Notes: generated by a model from the letters alone, not told the origin. 64,000 nucleotides of DNA from Conus ventricosus (GCA_018398815.1 CM031628.1:3454674-3518673), one strand, 5' to 3'; counted from the stretch's first letter, positions 34,291-47,130 are shown. Made by a program: numbers and translations.

Positions 34291-37100
34291 ACACAAAGTA
34301 ATAAATTCCCAGGATAAGTACCGAGCACCGTTCCAGCAACTTACAGAGCAGCTTGGTGTTGCAATGACTGCAAGATTTTGAATTATAAACAAAGCTTGCT
34401 CTTAGTCTTAATGAAGAAATAGGGGGAGATACGATTCATATGCAGTGGAGATGTTCTGCCTAACTAACAATATGGCTGAGTGGTGATGGGGAAAATAAAA
34501 TAAATGCTTCTCAAAATGAGCCTTCAGCAAGCTTATTTCTCCAAGGGCAGAACATCCCCCTAGGGAGGGAAACTCACTAACATAACTCTGGTAAATATAC
34601 CGATATTTCGAAACTTGGGTTTCCCTCAGTGACCGCGAAAGTGGTAATTTGACTCCACTGCCTTTTTCAGTTCAAGAAGAATGCAATCCCAAAAAGGCAT
34701 TGCAATACTGTAGTATGTTTGAGTTTCAAACCACCAAAGGTGCCATCTAAGAAGACAAAAGAAAATCATGAAAGAGCAAAACAAGCTACATTTTCTTGTG
34801 TCAAAAGTAGAAAAATATAAAAAAATATCCTTAAGAAATGCTGAGGCCAGTCTTGGAATGAATCCGCAAGGGATTAATACAACAAACTAATAAATTCCAA
34901 GGATAGTACGAGCCCGTTCCAGCAACTATACGAGAGCTTGGTGTTGCAATGACTGCAAGAATATTGAATTATAAACAAGTTGCTCTTATGTCTTAATGAA
35001 AAATAGGGGGAAATACGCATTATACCTTGCGTGGCAGATGATTTATAACTAAAGATCCTTTGACAGTGGGTGATGGGGAAATATAAATAAGCTTCTCAAA
35101 ATGAGCATTCAGCAAGCTTATATTCCAGGGAAAGAAGAGCACTCCCAATTGAGAGGAAACTCGTTACAAAACTCCTGGAATATTAACATATTTCGAAACT
35201 TGGTGGTTTCTCTCAGTGACCACGGAAAAGTGGTAATTTGACTCCTCTGCATTTTTCGCTTTAAAAGAATGCAATCTCAGAAAAGGTGGGTGCAATACTG
35301 TAGATATGTTTGAAGTTTTCCAAAACAACCGAGTTGCAACTAATCCAAAGGAAAATCATGCAAAGAGCAAAAAAGCTACATTACTTTGAAAAGTAGAAAA
35401 TAAAATATATCCTCTAGAACTAAGTGCTGAGGCCAGTTTGGAATGTAATTTGACGGGACTTAAAATACATACAATTAAAAATTCAAGGATAAGTACGAGC
35501 CCGTTCCAGAATTAAGAGCTTGGTTTTCAAAAACACTGAAGATATAAGAATAAAAAAAGCTTCTCTATGTCTTAGATTGAAGAAATAGGGGAGATAGCAT
35601 TCATACCTGAGTGGCAATAATATCTCTAAAACAGTGTGCTGAGGGGGATGGGAAAAATAAAATAAATGCTTATCAAAAAATGAACCTTCAGCAAGCTTTA
35701 TTCTCCAAGGGGAGAATCTTCCAATAGGGAGGAAAGCTCAAAAATATACCTTTATACGATATTTCGTAACTTGTGGTTTCTCGGACCGGGGGAAAGGGTA
35801 CTTTGACTCCTCTGCCTTTTTCAGTTTCAAGCAAGATGCAATCAGAATAGGCTGGTGTGATGGGAATACTTAGTATGTTTGGGTTTTCAAAAAACCAATC
35901 CAGTGCATTAAAAGCAAAAGAAATCTGAAAGAGCAAAACAAGCTAATTTATCTTGGAAAAGTAAAAATTAAAAAGCATTCTCTAAGACACAGTGCTGGGG
36001 CCATTTATTTGAATGAATCCCAAGTCATTAAAAACAAACAATAATTCCAAGGATAAGTCCGAGCAACCGTTCGTTATTCAAAGCAGCATGGTGGTTGCCA
36101 TAGAAGCAAAATATGAATTATAAACAAACTAGCTATTTTAGTTGGAAAAGGAAAAAAGATTCATCTAGCAGCAGTGTGTGCCTAACTAACGTATGTGCTT
36201 GAGTGGGTGGATGGGAAAATAAAATAAATGCTTCTCAAATAGCCTTGCAAGCTTATATTCTCCAAGGGGGAGAGACATCCTCCAATAGGGAGGGAAACTC
36301 ACTAACATATAAACTCCTGGTCATATACCGATATTCGAAAACTTGGTGGTTTCTCCTCAGTGACCGCGGAAGTGGTAATTTGACTCCTCTGCCTTTTTCA
36401 GTTTCAAGAGAAATGCAATCCAGAAAAGGCTGGTGTGCAATACTGTAGTATGTTTGAGTTTTCAAAAAACCAACCGAAGGTGCCATCTAAGAAGCAAAAG
36501 AAATCATGAAAGAGCAAAACAAGCTACATTTTCTTGTGAAAAGTAGAAAATATAAAAAGATATCCTCTAAGACACAAGTGCTGAGGGCCAGTTCTTGGAA
36601 TGAATCCGCAAGGGACTAAAATACAACAAACTAATAAATTTCAAGGTAAGTACGAGCACCGTTCAGCAACTTACAGAGCAGCTTGGTGTTGCAATGACTG
36701 CAAGAAATATTGAATTATAAACAAAGCTTGCTCTTATGTCAAACATACTACAGTATTGCACACCAGCCTTTTCTGGGATTGCATTCTTCTTGAAACTGAA
36801 AAAGGCAGAGGAGTCAAATTACCACTTTCCGCGGTCACTGAGGAGAAACCACCAAGTTTCGAAATATCGGTATATGACAGGAGTTATATGTTAGTGAGTT
36901 TCCCTCCCTATTGGAGGATGTCTCTCCCCTTGGAGAATATAAGCTTGCTGAAGGCTCATTTTGAGAAGCATTTATTTTATTTTTCCCCTCCACCCACTCA
37001 AGCACATCTGTTGTTGGCCAGAATCATCCCCACTGCAGGTAAAATGGTATTCCCCTATTTCTTCAATCTAAGAGTAAGGGAATTTGTTTATAATTATATA
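34290..37100 (+). repeat. Satellite of about 590 bp, four-plus direct copies and an inverted end
   Basis: Homologous points (TGAATTATAAACAA and equivalents) recur near 34377, 34966, about 35545, 36113 and 36711, giving spacings of about 570-600. Units share GCTTGGTGTTGCAATGACTG, CTCAGTGACCGCGGAAGTGG and AAATGCTTCTCAAAATGAGC. At about 36740 the sequence switches within a unit to the reverse complement and runs about 360 bases on the other strand to near 37100. Frames that appear repeatedly on the minus strand reflect the unit and are not taken as a gene. Confidence 0.85.
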
Positions 37101-37982
37101 TATATTATATATATATATATTTTATATATATATATAACCCTTTTAAAAATTGGATTTTAAAAGAAGAGATTAAACCTAAAAGCTTGTTTCTTTTTAAATG
37201 GTATGTCGCCCCCTCAGGTTGAGCACTTTTAACGTCCCTGGTGGTTTTTTAACTCTGATATTTTTTATATATATATAATATATTTTTATATATATATTTT
37301 ATATATATATTATTTTACCCTTAGAAATGTAATACATCTGTTACTTGTCTTTTTTAAATTACTTTTTACGAAACCCATGTTCTCTCACATAGCACCTTTT
37401 TCCCATTTTAAAAAATTCTCTATGTGGTTCAAAATACATATTTGTTTCGATGTGGGTTTCCTGACTTGAGGCTTCTGGTCATCACATGTGCCCTACTTTT
37501 GGTTTTCAGACGGATCTGGTAAGAAACCCACCCACCCCCGGTAGTGTTTTGTTGTTTTGCGTGCTGCTGCTGTGTTGTGTTGTTGCTCGTCGTTTTTATC
37601 ATCATCTCATCATCATCTCATCATCATCTCTCATCATCATCATCATCTTTTTCTTCTTTTTTCTTCTTCTTTTCTTCTTTTCTTTTCTTCTTCTTCTTTT
37701 TTCTTGTGTTTAGTATGAAGCACAGGTGGTGGTGTGTTGTGTTGTGTGTTGTGTGTGTGTGGTTGGTGTGTGTTGTGTGTGGTGTGTGTGTGGTGGGGTG
37801 GTTGTGTGTGTTCCCCATGATGCCTGCTGCATGGGTGCATGTGTATGCCTTTATCTGTTCTCTGTCTCTGTCGTCGTGTGTCTGTCTGTTGCATGTATGT
37901 ATGCATGTCTCTCTCTCTCTCTCTCTCTCTCTTCCTCTTCTCTCTCTCTCTCTCTCTTTTTCTCGCTCTCTCTCTCTCTCCA

Positions 37983-38013
<31 letters not shown>

Positions 38014-38055
38014 CCTTCCCCTTTTCTCTCTCTTCTTTTCTCGTCTCTCTTCGGT
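37100..38055. repeat. AT, TCA/CTT, GT and CT simple repeats
   Basis: AT tracts at about 37096-37135 and 37262-37312. TCATCA then CTT repeats at 37600-37705. GT at 37731-37815. CT at 37911-38052. Unique AT-rich sequence lies between them. Confidence 0.85.
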
Positions 38056-39060
38056 AGCTTCCTTTGTTGGCAGCAACCAAGTGCCTTTTTACTATTGCAA
38101 AATTTTTCCCAAAAAGTTTTTCCCCCGACATGCCTGTGGGGACCCCATCTACCTTAGAATGGTGCTGAATGCAGCATTCGTGAAATCCCGCTCTCCTTTT
38201 TCAAATTGAAGGCCCGGGAAATCCACTTGATCGTTCTCAGACGAGGGCTACGCCCATCCCCTGAAACTCCAGTTCAAATCCCCTCCCACTGTGTTCTGGC
38301 AAAATTGTCCGCCTAAAGGGAAACCCGAGACAAAAAAAGAGCAGAAAAAACACAGACTGGAAAAGATGAAAAGGAAAATGAACCTTCCCCTTCACGCCCC
38401 CTTCTGGTTTTTGTTACCGCCACCCCCTGTTTGTTTTTATACCCCAACGCCAGCAATGACGAAGCTGTTTGTTTTATCTGCCGACCGCCGAAATGACGAA
38501 GCGTTTGTTTTTACTACCGAAACGCCGCAATGCAAAGCTGTTTGGTGGACCTTTTCACACGAAACCATCCCCAAACCGCAATTGTTCTAGTGAATTGTGC
38601 GGTAGTAGAGGCATCAAAACCCCCAACGCAGAAACACAAGCACGACAGTCATTCAGGCAAACAGCAAGACTCGAAAAAATCTTTCAGTGGGGAAATGTGT
38701 GAGGCAAGAAGGGCAACAGGAAACGGGGGTATGTGTGGGACACTTTCTGAGAGGCGTTCCATCAGTTTGAAGCAAATGTATCACTGCAAATACACTACTC
38801 CGAAAATTGGCTTGGAAACCTGGCTATCAGAGCCTGTTTACGTTGAGGTAACTTTAAATTTTACCCCCTCGCGCTCTTTGGTGTTTTAGGGCTAGCTTTT
38901 GGATTTCAGTAGAGAAAAGGTTGTGGCCTAAGGAACGCTTTTTTGGGAAGAATGCCTCGCAAAGAAATTCTGTTTGGGAATAATTAGAATTTTTGAGATG
39001 ATTTTTCTCATAGAAAAATCTGTTTATCTACTCCCCCCACTCCCTCTCTCTCTTCTCTCT
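38055..39060. other. Unassigned sequence with a short three-copy repeat
   Basis: About three copies of a unit near 48 bp, around ATGACGAAGCTGTTTGTTTT, at 38427-38550. A 119-codon frame at 38530-38889 has ordinary composition but no recognisable motif. I do not call it a gene. Confidence 0.45.
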
Positions 39061-40190
39061 CCTTTACATATTTTTAATATATTTAAAAATATATATTTAT
39101 ATATATTTTTATATATATATTTTATTTATTTTTTTATTTTTAAATATAATATATTTATTATATTAAAAAACAATTTTAAGAGGAATCTTAAAACTATCTA
39201 CAAATTTGTTTCAAGGTGTTGCGTTTCATCAGGAGGGTTTTGGGGTTTGCCCCGCCGATGTTTATAGGTGTGGGCTCCGTTTGGGGTTTTTTGACGTGCC
39301 GGTTGGTTGCAGTGTTTGGGGGGGCTTTCGGGTTTTTATTTTGGGTGTGTTCACTAACAACGTTTCATTTATGCCTGCGTTGTTTATATTTCTGTTTTGG
39401 TTTTTAAATTTGTAAGTGCGGTTTGCTTGTTTTAACCCTTTTTTTCAGTTAAACATAGGTTGCCCCTTTTTGAACATTGCTGTAGGGTGTGTCTTTTATG
39501 CCCACTGAAATAAATGTCTTCCCAACAATTGATACCAGGTACTGTGACATCAGAAAATGAAAAAGAAAATCATGGGGATCACTGAAAACCCTTTCAAAAC
39601 CAGATATAAAAAACCCCCAAAACAGCATTTAATAAAGAAAAATATAAAAACAAACAAAACGAGCAAAATTATTGGAACTTAAAGACGCAAAAAAAAGTAC
39701 ATAATCCGGGAAAAAAAAACTAAAAGAGATCACCATACAGCAAGTTTAAAAAAGGTCAAAACCTATTTTTAAAAACTGAAAAAGGGTTTTAATCTATGAA
39801 ACCCCGCACTTAGAAATTTAAACCCAAAACAAAATTTTTAGTAAACAACTGCAGGCTAAAGGGAAAGTTGTTAGTGAAAAACCCCAAAAAAAAAACCCCT
39901 GAAAGCCCCCCAAAACAGTGAGCCAACCGGCACGGCAAACAACCCAAAGGGAAGCCCCCACGCTATTTTAAATCGGCGGTGGGCAAACCAAAACACCCTG
40001 TGACAGCGCAACACGTTAAAAAAATTTGTAGATAGTTTTAGATTCCTTTTAATTTTTTTTATGTTGCCCCCCCCGGGGGTTGAGACTAAAAAAAATTTTT
40101 TTTGGCATCTTAAATATATGATCTATTTTTATATTATATATAATATTTATATTTTTATTTTATAATTATTATATATTTTTTATATAAAGA
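39060..40190. mobile_element. AT-flanked foldback (palindromic) element
   Basis: The arm at 39176-39470 is repeated in reverse complement at about 39740-40050. Both include ATCTACAAATTT, GTGCCGGTTGG and CACTAACAAC boxes. About 270 bases separate them. AT-rich simple sequence flanks both outer ends (39065-39170 and 40108-40186). No ORF. It may be a foldback transposon or a local inverted duplication. Differences between arms are mostly homopolymer lengths. Confidence 0.6.
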
Positions 40191-40199
40191 AGTGGTGCG

Positions 40200-40510
40200 T
40201 TAGGGGAAAAGTTTTTTTTTCTTTCTTTTTTCTTTTTTTTTTTTTACCATGAGAGAAATGTTAAACGTTTGTAGTCTGTGTATCAAAAGAAAGGAGTCGA
40301 TGTGTCTTTCATGCTGGGCGTTGACTGTCTCTGTGTGCAGAAAGTGTGTGCATGGGTACAGTCATGTGCAGAAGTGCCCCCGATTGGGCGAGTAAAATGC
40401 ATGTTTGTTTTTGCAAGGATTCTTTTTTCCCCTTTTCAAAACCTCTCCCTCCTTTTCCCCCCCATAAGCGCTTACAGTTGCAACATTCATTTTCATATTT
40501 GTGGTGTGTG

Positions 40511-40541
<31 letters not shown>

Positions 40542-40620
40542 GGGGGTCAGGATAATGTGTTTTTTCTCCCCTTTTGCGGTTTGTCTTTTCGCTACCTTCT
40601 TTTTCTTTACACTGCCATGT
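40200..40620. other. Unassigned, with GT/G tract
   Basis: GT followed by a G run at about 40501-40546. A 123-codon frame at 40278-40649 crosses the G run and shows no motif, so it is not called. Confidence 0.4.
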
Positions 40621-40910
40621 GTGACATGAATGTGATCAGGTTTGATTGATTTTGCTTTTCTGTTGCTTTTTTTTTGTTTCCCCATTAACCGTGATGACAT
40701 AAATGTGATAGTTTAAATTGATTTTGCTTTCTGTTGCATTTCTTTTTTGTTTCCCCTTTGCCCATTTGTGAATGAATGTGATCGGGTTTTGATTGTTTTT
40801 GTTTTCTTTGCATTTTTTTTTTTTTTGTTTCCCATTGCCCATGTGTGACATGAATGTGATCGGTTTTTGATTGATTTTGCTTTTCTGTTGATTTTTTTTT
40901 GTTTCACCTA
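40620..40910. repeat. Minisatellite, unit about 72 bp, four copies
   Basis: Each copy contains TGACATGAATGTGATCGG, TTTTGATTGATTTTGC and a T-run before GTTTCCC. Confidence 0.8.
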
Positions 40911-41029
40911 AGATGTCTTTTTGGTTCCCCCTTTTTTTTTAATTTGCTCTGGTCTAAATTTGTATCTTGATGGTGTGAGTTGTCCCCAGTCCCTATTGTG
41001 GTTTTTTTTCTGTTTTTTTGCGGGTTTAC

Positions 41030-41670
41030 CGCTAAATCTTTAGTACTTTAATTACACTTAGTTTTCTTTCTGTGGTCAATAGCACTTTTTTTTTTGCGGG
41101 TTTACCATAAATCTTTGTACTTTAATTTACATTTATTTTTCTTTACTGTGGCAATAGCTGTGCTATACCGGTGGTTTCTAAAAAAAATTTCCGTTTGTTT
41201 CCCTTTCTTTTTTTTTATATTTCAAATTTTCCCTACCCCATTACCCCCATAAATAGTGTTTTAACCCACAGTTTTATCGATCAGTTTTTTTTTGCTTTTT
41301 TTTTTTTTTTTCTTTCTTTTCTTTTTTCGATGGTTTCTTGCTTAAAAGACCATCAGGGAGTCAAAAATTTGGTTTTTTGGACAGAAAAAGACTCACTAAT
41401 TACATCCCAATGTGAAACGGCGGCCCATTCAATGTGTATTGGACAAGGCCAACACCTTGGTTTGGACGGTGGAAGACTCGCTCATTAATCATCAATGTGT
41501 ATTTGGCCAAGGCCAACACCTTGGTTTGGACAGAAAAAAGACTCCAAAAACACCTAAATGTGAGTCGAGGGTAAATTTAAGTGTATTTGACACGGGCCCA
41601 AACACCTTGGTTTGGGGGAAAAAAAGCTCGCTCATTAATATCAATGTGAAGATCGAGCGGCTCGTGCTCT
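41030..41670. repeat. Two short tandem repeats (about 67 bp and about 75-80 bp units)
   Basis: Two copies of TGCGGGTTTACC / AAATCTTTAGTACTTTAATT occupy about 41030-41165. About three or four copies of GGCCAACACCTTGGTTTGGA / GACTCGCTCATTAAT occupy about 41340-41660. Confidence 0.7.
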
Positions 41671-42114
41671 CAGAAAGAGAGAAAAATCCACGCGTTAATA
41701 AAGAAAAGAGACTAAGTTTAAAAGACGGGGGAAAAGGAACAGAAAGAAAAGGACAGAGAACTTAAATTTTACAGGCCCTAGAAAAGAACAAGAGGACAGG
41801 AAAAAGGAAGGAGCGGCAACTGTTTTGCATTGCGGGGAAAGACTCTTAAATTACGAAAGAAGAAAAAAAAACAAACCCTTGGACGAAACAAATGGAAAAG
41901 GAAAAGGGGGCCCAGGAATTACGTGTCTCAAGGCGGGCTGAGTTGTTCTTAAAAAACCCCAGACTCAGCCTTGATGGTTTCTAGGACCTAATTTTGGATT
42001 TCTCCCCCCTAAAGGACCCCCAGTTAAACACCCTTAACCCCCAAAATTCCCCGTTTGGATGAGTCTAAAGATGAGATTGACGCTTTCCTGTATGCTTTGA
42101 CTCTAGAATAGTGG

Positions 42115-42151
<37 letters not shown>

Positions 42152-42590
42152 ACCCCCCCCCCCCCCCCCAAAATGGGTCTTGCACACTGCGCCCCTTTTT
42201 AAAGTAAACCCCCTTACTTTCTACCATTCTTTCCACTAAAAAAATTTTGCTCCCCTGGGAGGACTTAAAGCAAAATTTTTAAAAAAGGTTTCAATGTGCC
42301 ACGGGATTCCGAGAAAAATTTCATCCAGCGTCGAAAAATGAATCTTTTTGCTTTTCGAAGTACATTTTTTTTTAATTGATGTCTGTATTGTCCAGTACCA
42401 ACAAAGATTTTCTCCCCTTTATGCCCTTGTTCCCCGGAAACACTTTTTTGCGAGTGCTCCAAACCTTTTTTTCCTTAAGGCTGATTATTGAGAGGCTGAA
42501 GAAATGTGTCGTTGCGATCAGTGAAAAAATTTTTAAACTGGAAAAACAGCGAGGCAAAAAAACAACAAAAACCAAAAAAAAAACTAGGGT
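41670..42590. other. Unassigned, with C-tract
   Basis: No motif. A C-rich tract lies at 42118-42170. Homopolymer errors are common. Confidence 0.5.
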
Positions 42591-44170
42591 TCCATTTTTG
42601 AAGCAAGCTTTTTCGCCAGCTATACCCGCAAACGGTTGGAATTTTCAAAAATTTTTCTTTTTTTCAAAATCTTCTTCCTGTGGGGTATCACGTGGCATAA
42701 GCCCTTTCTTAAACACCAACATACCCTTATCAGCAAATGTTTTTGCATTAAACCAAAGTTTCATGGGCTTAGCCGTTCATTTAGTCCTTTTCGTGGGTGC
42801 TTTGTCAAAGGCCCCCAGAATGTCAAAAGTGTTTTTTTGTTGGTTTTGTGGCTGTCAGGTTCACTATGCTGAGTGTCCGTACAGTCTTTAAACCTTCCGC
42901 TGTTTTGAGGCCTTTCCTAAAGAGAGGCGCCATTGTATGGGTGTCATGTTTCACGGTGGTTTCTTTATTGAGCCTTTTTGCAAGGATTTCAGGTACTCTC
43001 CTCGGGTACAGGTTGCACTATGCTGGAGGATGTCGGTCTTTTGTGCAAAGACCCTTTCATGGTGAGACCCCAAAAGGGGTCGTCTTTTGGGGGTCAGATG
43101 GAAATCTTTCCCCTTGCCTTGGGGAGGCTTTACTCCCTGCTTTTAGGGTTAGGTCAAGGCTTGTGTCATTGATGATCTGTATTGATTTATTTCAGGTCTT
43201 GCCTGGGGAAAAATTCTTGTTCAGGGGCAGGTTACGGGTGTGCATGAGATCCCGATTTGGGTAACTTGCCTGGTGCAGTTTTTTGTTCAGGGTTGGTGGT
43301 TCCTTGTGCTGTCGCACTCCCAAAAGTTACGTTGGACAACCCTCCCCTAACCCCCTTCCTGCTCCGATTGTCTTTGTTTGCGTAAATCCCAAACGTCTTG
43401 CAGTAACGGAGGGCTTTTTGATCCCCGTTTTCTGCGTTGTTTTTGGACTTCTCCCCCTCGCACTCCCACTACTTTAGGAAACGACTTCTTTTCCGTCTTC
43501 ATCCCAAAGTGGTGACGTTGTGAAACAGTTGTTTCTTGCGGTTCGCGGGACTTGATCGCATACCCTGCATGATTCGATTTTCGCTGGTCGAGTACACTTC
43601 AAATACGTTGTTGCATCTTTTTTTTGGCCTTCCCGACTGTTCGGTATAGATTATTGTCGTCTTGTGTTATTCCCCAAAAGACAGTCGTCGGAATTTTGTT
43701 CCCTGTGCCCCTTCCAAAGTGCCCCTTTTTTCCCTTTGTTTGGAAAAGGTTGCTGTGGATATCATTGGGCCCTTTGGGACCTTTTCGGACCATTGATCTT
43801 TTTACTTCGTGGATATGGCTACTGTTTTCCAGAGGCAATTTCCGCTCAAACGGACGATGCTTTTTACAGTTGATGAAACCTTACTGTCAGTTTTTTTCTG
43901 TTGGAACAGTCCCATACCCTTTCTGCTGAGGTTCAGTTTTCCCCTGATTCAATGTGTGAGATCTACCAGCCCTTGTTTTTCGCTTGTGCGCGACTCTTAT
44001 CATCCCCAGTCAATGGTATGGTGAAGCGTTTCAAAGGCCCGTTGAAAAACCCTGTTTTGGCGTTGTCATGCACGCCTGTGGACGGATCATTATATTTCCC
44101 CCCACTGTCATTCGTTACCGAGAATTACCCCAAAGAACGTTGGGTTCTCCCCCTTTGAACTTCGTTTGGT
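42590..44170 (+). mobile_element. Ty3/gypsy-like retroelement fragment: gag knuckle, protease trace, integrase
   Basis: The plus strand shows retroelement parts in order. A CCHC-type zinc knuckle lies at 42838-42879 (CWFCGCQVHYAECP; the spacing is one residue short). A weak aspartic-protease-like TGC motif lies near 43010. Then comes integrase: a degraded zinc-binding region at about 43510-43660 and a core starting VAVDIIGPF at about 43749, then DMAT, SSPVNGMVKRFKGPLK near 44000-44050, and the downstream conserved region. Where family members have the catalytic Glu (NGMVE...) this copy reads Lys. Between protease and integrase there are only about 500 bases, so reverse transcriptase and RNase H are missing or lost in assembly. 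Frameshifts abound. The element is dead or badly assembled. Confidence 0.6.
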
Positions 44171-45480
44171 CACTCTCCCCGAGGTCTTTTTTCTAGAGAA
44201 CTGACCGGTGCAGGTACTCCACAGTGGACAAAAAAATCTGTCAGGCGTATTGACGAATACCCGCAGCTTTCAGTTGTGAAATTTTAACAGTGGACTGCTG
44301 ACACAACATGGCAGAGCAAAGAGTTTGGTGAGGAAGTCTAAACCCCCCTCGTTCTTGTCGGGGACAAAGGTTGGTCTTATTGCTAAAGACCACAAAAAGC
44401 TTAAGTTTTGTGGAAAGGGCCTTTTTTTAAACCCGGGGAAAGTCCCCGCCCTTAAAGTCGCATGGTGGCAAGCCCCAAATGTTTCGTCGTAGCTAAGTTG
44501 TATGTCGAAGGTGTAGGCTGCATTAAAAGGACGTTTTTTCCTGTTCTTCCCCCTTGTGTTTTTAAGGATGTTTGAATTTTTGAGGTCCTTTTCCGGTTTA
44601 CGGGGTTTTCTGAGCACACTTGTTCTCGTCCAGTGACTTCCTTATTTTCCATGTTGGTTCTCGCCCGGTGCGTTTCTTCTGTGGGTTTTTTTGATGGGCT
44701 TTGGTGTGGAGTTTGCTTCCCATCCCTTTTTATGAAAGAAGGTTTCACGAATATTTGCAATGAACCCCTGCCCATTGTTTGAGAAGCGGCAATTGATGGA
44801 TTTTTTTTTGGAGTTACAGATACATTGCCCATAAGCCTGCAATGTTATTTAGGGTTTATCTTCATGTCATTCACCAGACCCCGACCCCCTTTGTTTGTAC
44901 CCAAATCCCCATGCCTCCCTTTTGCAAAGGGCAGATTGAAAAGTTCTAGGCGTGAAATCCACACTTCGTGTACGCAGGGCGCCTACCTGGGGGTCCCGCT
45001 GAAGAGTGCCTGCCAGTGCTTCATTCAGTTGTTTCCGAGGCACCCGGTCAATATCGTTTACTCGATTTCTTTACTTCCTTTATTCTTTTAATTTGTCACG
45101 AGGGGCATGTATGTTTAACGGCCTGTTCAATTTAAAAGGGAGACAAAAGGGAAGAACTTTTTCGAAAAACCTGGAATAATAACGGTTGCAAGCCCCCTTT
45201 CATTACGCTTTTAGATCTTTGTATTTTCAGTCGTGTAGTGCTATTTTCATTTATTGAAAACGTTTGGAAAGGAAAGTTGCCCAATTGTTCAGTATTGTTT
45301 TTTGGATCGTTGTTGCGATTGGAATATTCAAGATTATGTTAGAATGTTACCAAAGGGTTTTGTAAATTGCTAGGATTTCCCAAAATTCGGCATGTTGTAG
45401 AAATGATCGAATTACTTTTTCTACGCTTGCCGATTTTTATTTGGTTAAACTTATGATATGCATGAATGCGAATAATTATT
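44170..45480. other. Region downstream of gypsy integrase, unassigned
   Basis: Probably the 3' part of the same retroelement, but no envelope or LTR boundary could be recognised. An 88-codon frame at 44825-45091 has no motif. Confidence 0.35.
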
Positions 45481-45890
45481 GTAGTAAAGAATAAACGACT
45501 TGTTCGTAATATTTTTTAGAAACATATAAAAAAATGAGAGCTGTAGACTGAAAAAGAGAGAAAAAAAGAATTTTTTTTAAGGTTCTAGTCTTTGTCGAGA
45601 ATAAAATTTTTCGGTCTTCACTGAGTTTGAGTCTGTCAATGTAAAGGTGCCCTTGGTAGATATTGGTTCCAGTACGCTTACTGAACCGAAAGGGCAGTGG
45701 ATTGGTTTTTTTTTTGATGTTCTTCAACGTTTTTTAATAAAAGGTTTTCTTCGTTTCAATACGCCTGGTCTATTTTGTCGTCAGCAAGCGAACACATGCC
45801 AAAGGATCTAAACGAACTTCACAAGCTAGGTACTCCTTCCCTTTTAGTCAGGAAATCGTCGTTTTTTTCGTGGCGTGTAACATTTGGGGG
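45480..45890 (+). repeat. Possible LTR end with polyadenylation signal and primer-binding-like site
   Basis: AATAAAAGG at about 45736, followed by CTTCGTTTCAATAC, recurs in similar form at 48026-48055. Just downstream, at about 45880, TTTGGGGGCCAAGCAGGGGC precedes the gag block, as a primer-binding site would. LTR termini were not delimited. Weak evidence. Confidence 0.3.
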
Positions 45891-46329
45891 CCAAGCAGGG
45901 GCCTCCTAATTTGGGGTTTATTCCAGGACATTTTACTGGCCCCGTACTAAACAAATGGATTGGAAAGGCGCCAGTCCATGGCTGTCGTTGAGGAGAAAAG
46001 AACTTAGATCAAAACGCTCCCCCTCAAGAGAGTTTCAGCGGTTTTTCCGAACTCAGGGGGGTATCAGGTTTTTGCATTGGCAGGTCCCGGGGGTGGGGGA
46101 AACTGTGCCGTGTCTGCAAGAGCAGTTAGGATTTACAGACTATGAAAATCAAAAGTAAAATGCTGCCTAATTTTAGTTTAACGTTGAAAATATTTTTTTT
46201 CAGGACTGATTTCTGACGTTGTCTAAGTTTTCCATTGAAAAAGTTTTTGATTTGGGAAAAGGAACTGGCCTTTCAGGGACAGATCGGAAATTTTGTTCAA
46301 GAAGCTGAGAAAAAGGTGCCCAAAAAGAA

Positions 46330-47130
46330 TGGATAGAAAAAAATAAAAAGGAGCTGAGAGAAGAAAGTTAGAGCAGGAAGGGCGTGAAGAGAAGCTAGAA
46401 GCAAAGAAAGTGAAAACAGCAAAGACAGCAAGAAGAGAAAGAGAAGAGGAGCGTGAAAAAGAACTGAAAAGACTTGAAAAAGACATCAAGAGAAAGAAAG
46501 ACAAAGGCTGGGCGGCGAAACTTCAAAATGGCGAACGCGTTTTCCTCAGAGACGAAGTTGCCCAAGGGCCCCGTCTTCCCGGTTTTTTTGGATGGGAAAG
46601 ACACCTCTACAGTTTTGGAAAGTTTTAACGCCATTTGAAGCAAAGAGAGGCCAAAAGGGCAGTGGGTACCAACTTTTAAATGCCTTTGAATGCCCCGCCC
46701 CTGGGTTACTCCGCTACCCGAGAGAAGCAATTAATATAAAACACTGAAAAATGAACTTCTTCCAAATTAGATTTTTCAGAACAAAGGGTTCCGAAATTTT
46801 TTAGTCCAGTAGACAGGAAAACAAAAGTCCAACTCAATTAGACCGGGTTTAAAACTATTAGAGTTAGTGGGAAAGTATGAGGTTTTTCCCTATTTCGTCC
46901 TGAAAGAACGTCGTAGAATCCCACTCTAAAGACTCGCATCCATGGGTCAAAGGCCGGGTGAATGCAGGGGGCCCAAGAATCCAGTAAAATCGCCCCCCTA
47001 CTTCAGTTATGAAAACCGGAAAAAACCAGGCCGGGGGGAAATGAAAGAAAAATGACATTGCCCAAAGTTGCCTCAGAGAAAAAAGGGCGGAGAGAAACCC
47101 TCGCTGAGGAGAAGGGGGTTACTACGTCAA
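46330..47130 (+). pseudogene. gypsy gag fragment
   Basis: The plus strand begins with a highly charged coiled-coil stretch (about 46370-46510, ARREREEEREKELKRLEK). Next come FPVFLDGKD at about 46571-46605, then, in other frames, a KGQW block and a PLPER.N-type block. This order (Glu/Arg coil, then a LPxFxDGKD motif, then a helical capsid domain) is what I know from invertebrate Ty3/gypsy gag proteins. It lies downstream of the integrase fragment, so it belongs to a second element, or the locus is rearranged. Several frameshifts; no continuous frame. Confidence 0.5.

Noticed and set aside
35688..36486. Recurrent minus-strand frame containing CILLETEKGRGVK
   Set aside because: It recurs because the 590-bp satellite unit repeats. 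It is not open through whole units and shows no known motif.
37624..38209. Arg/Glu-rich and Leu/Ser-rich frames over 140 codons
   Set aside because: Created by CT/GA and CTT simple repeats; no motif, and the frames coexist on both strands.
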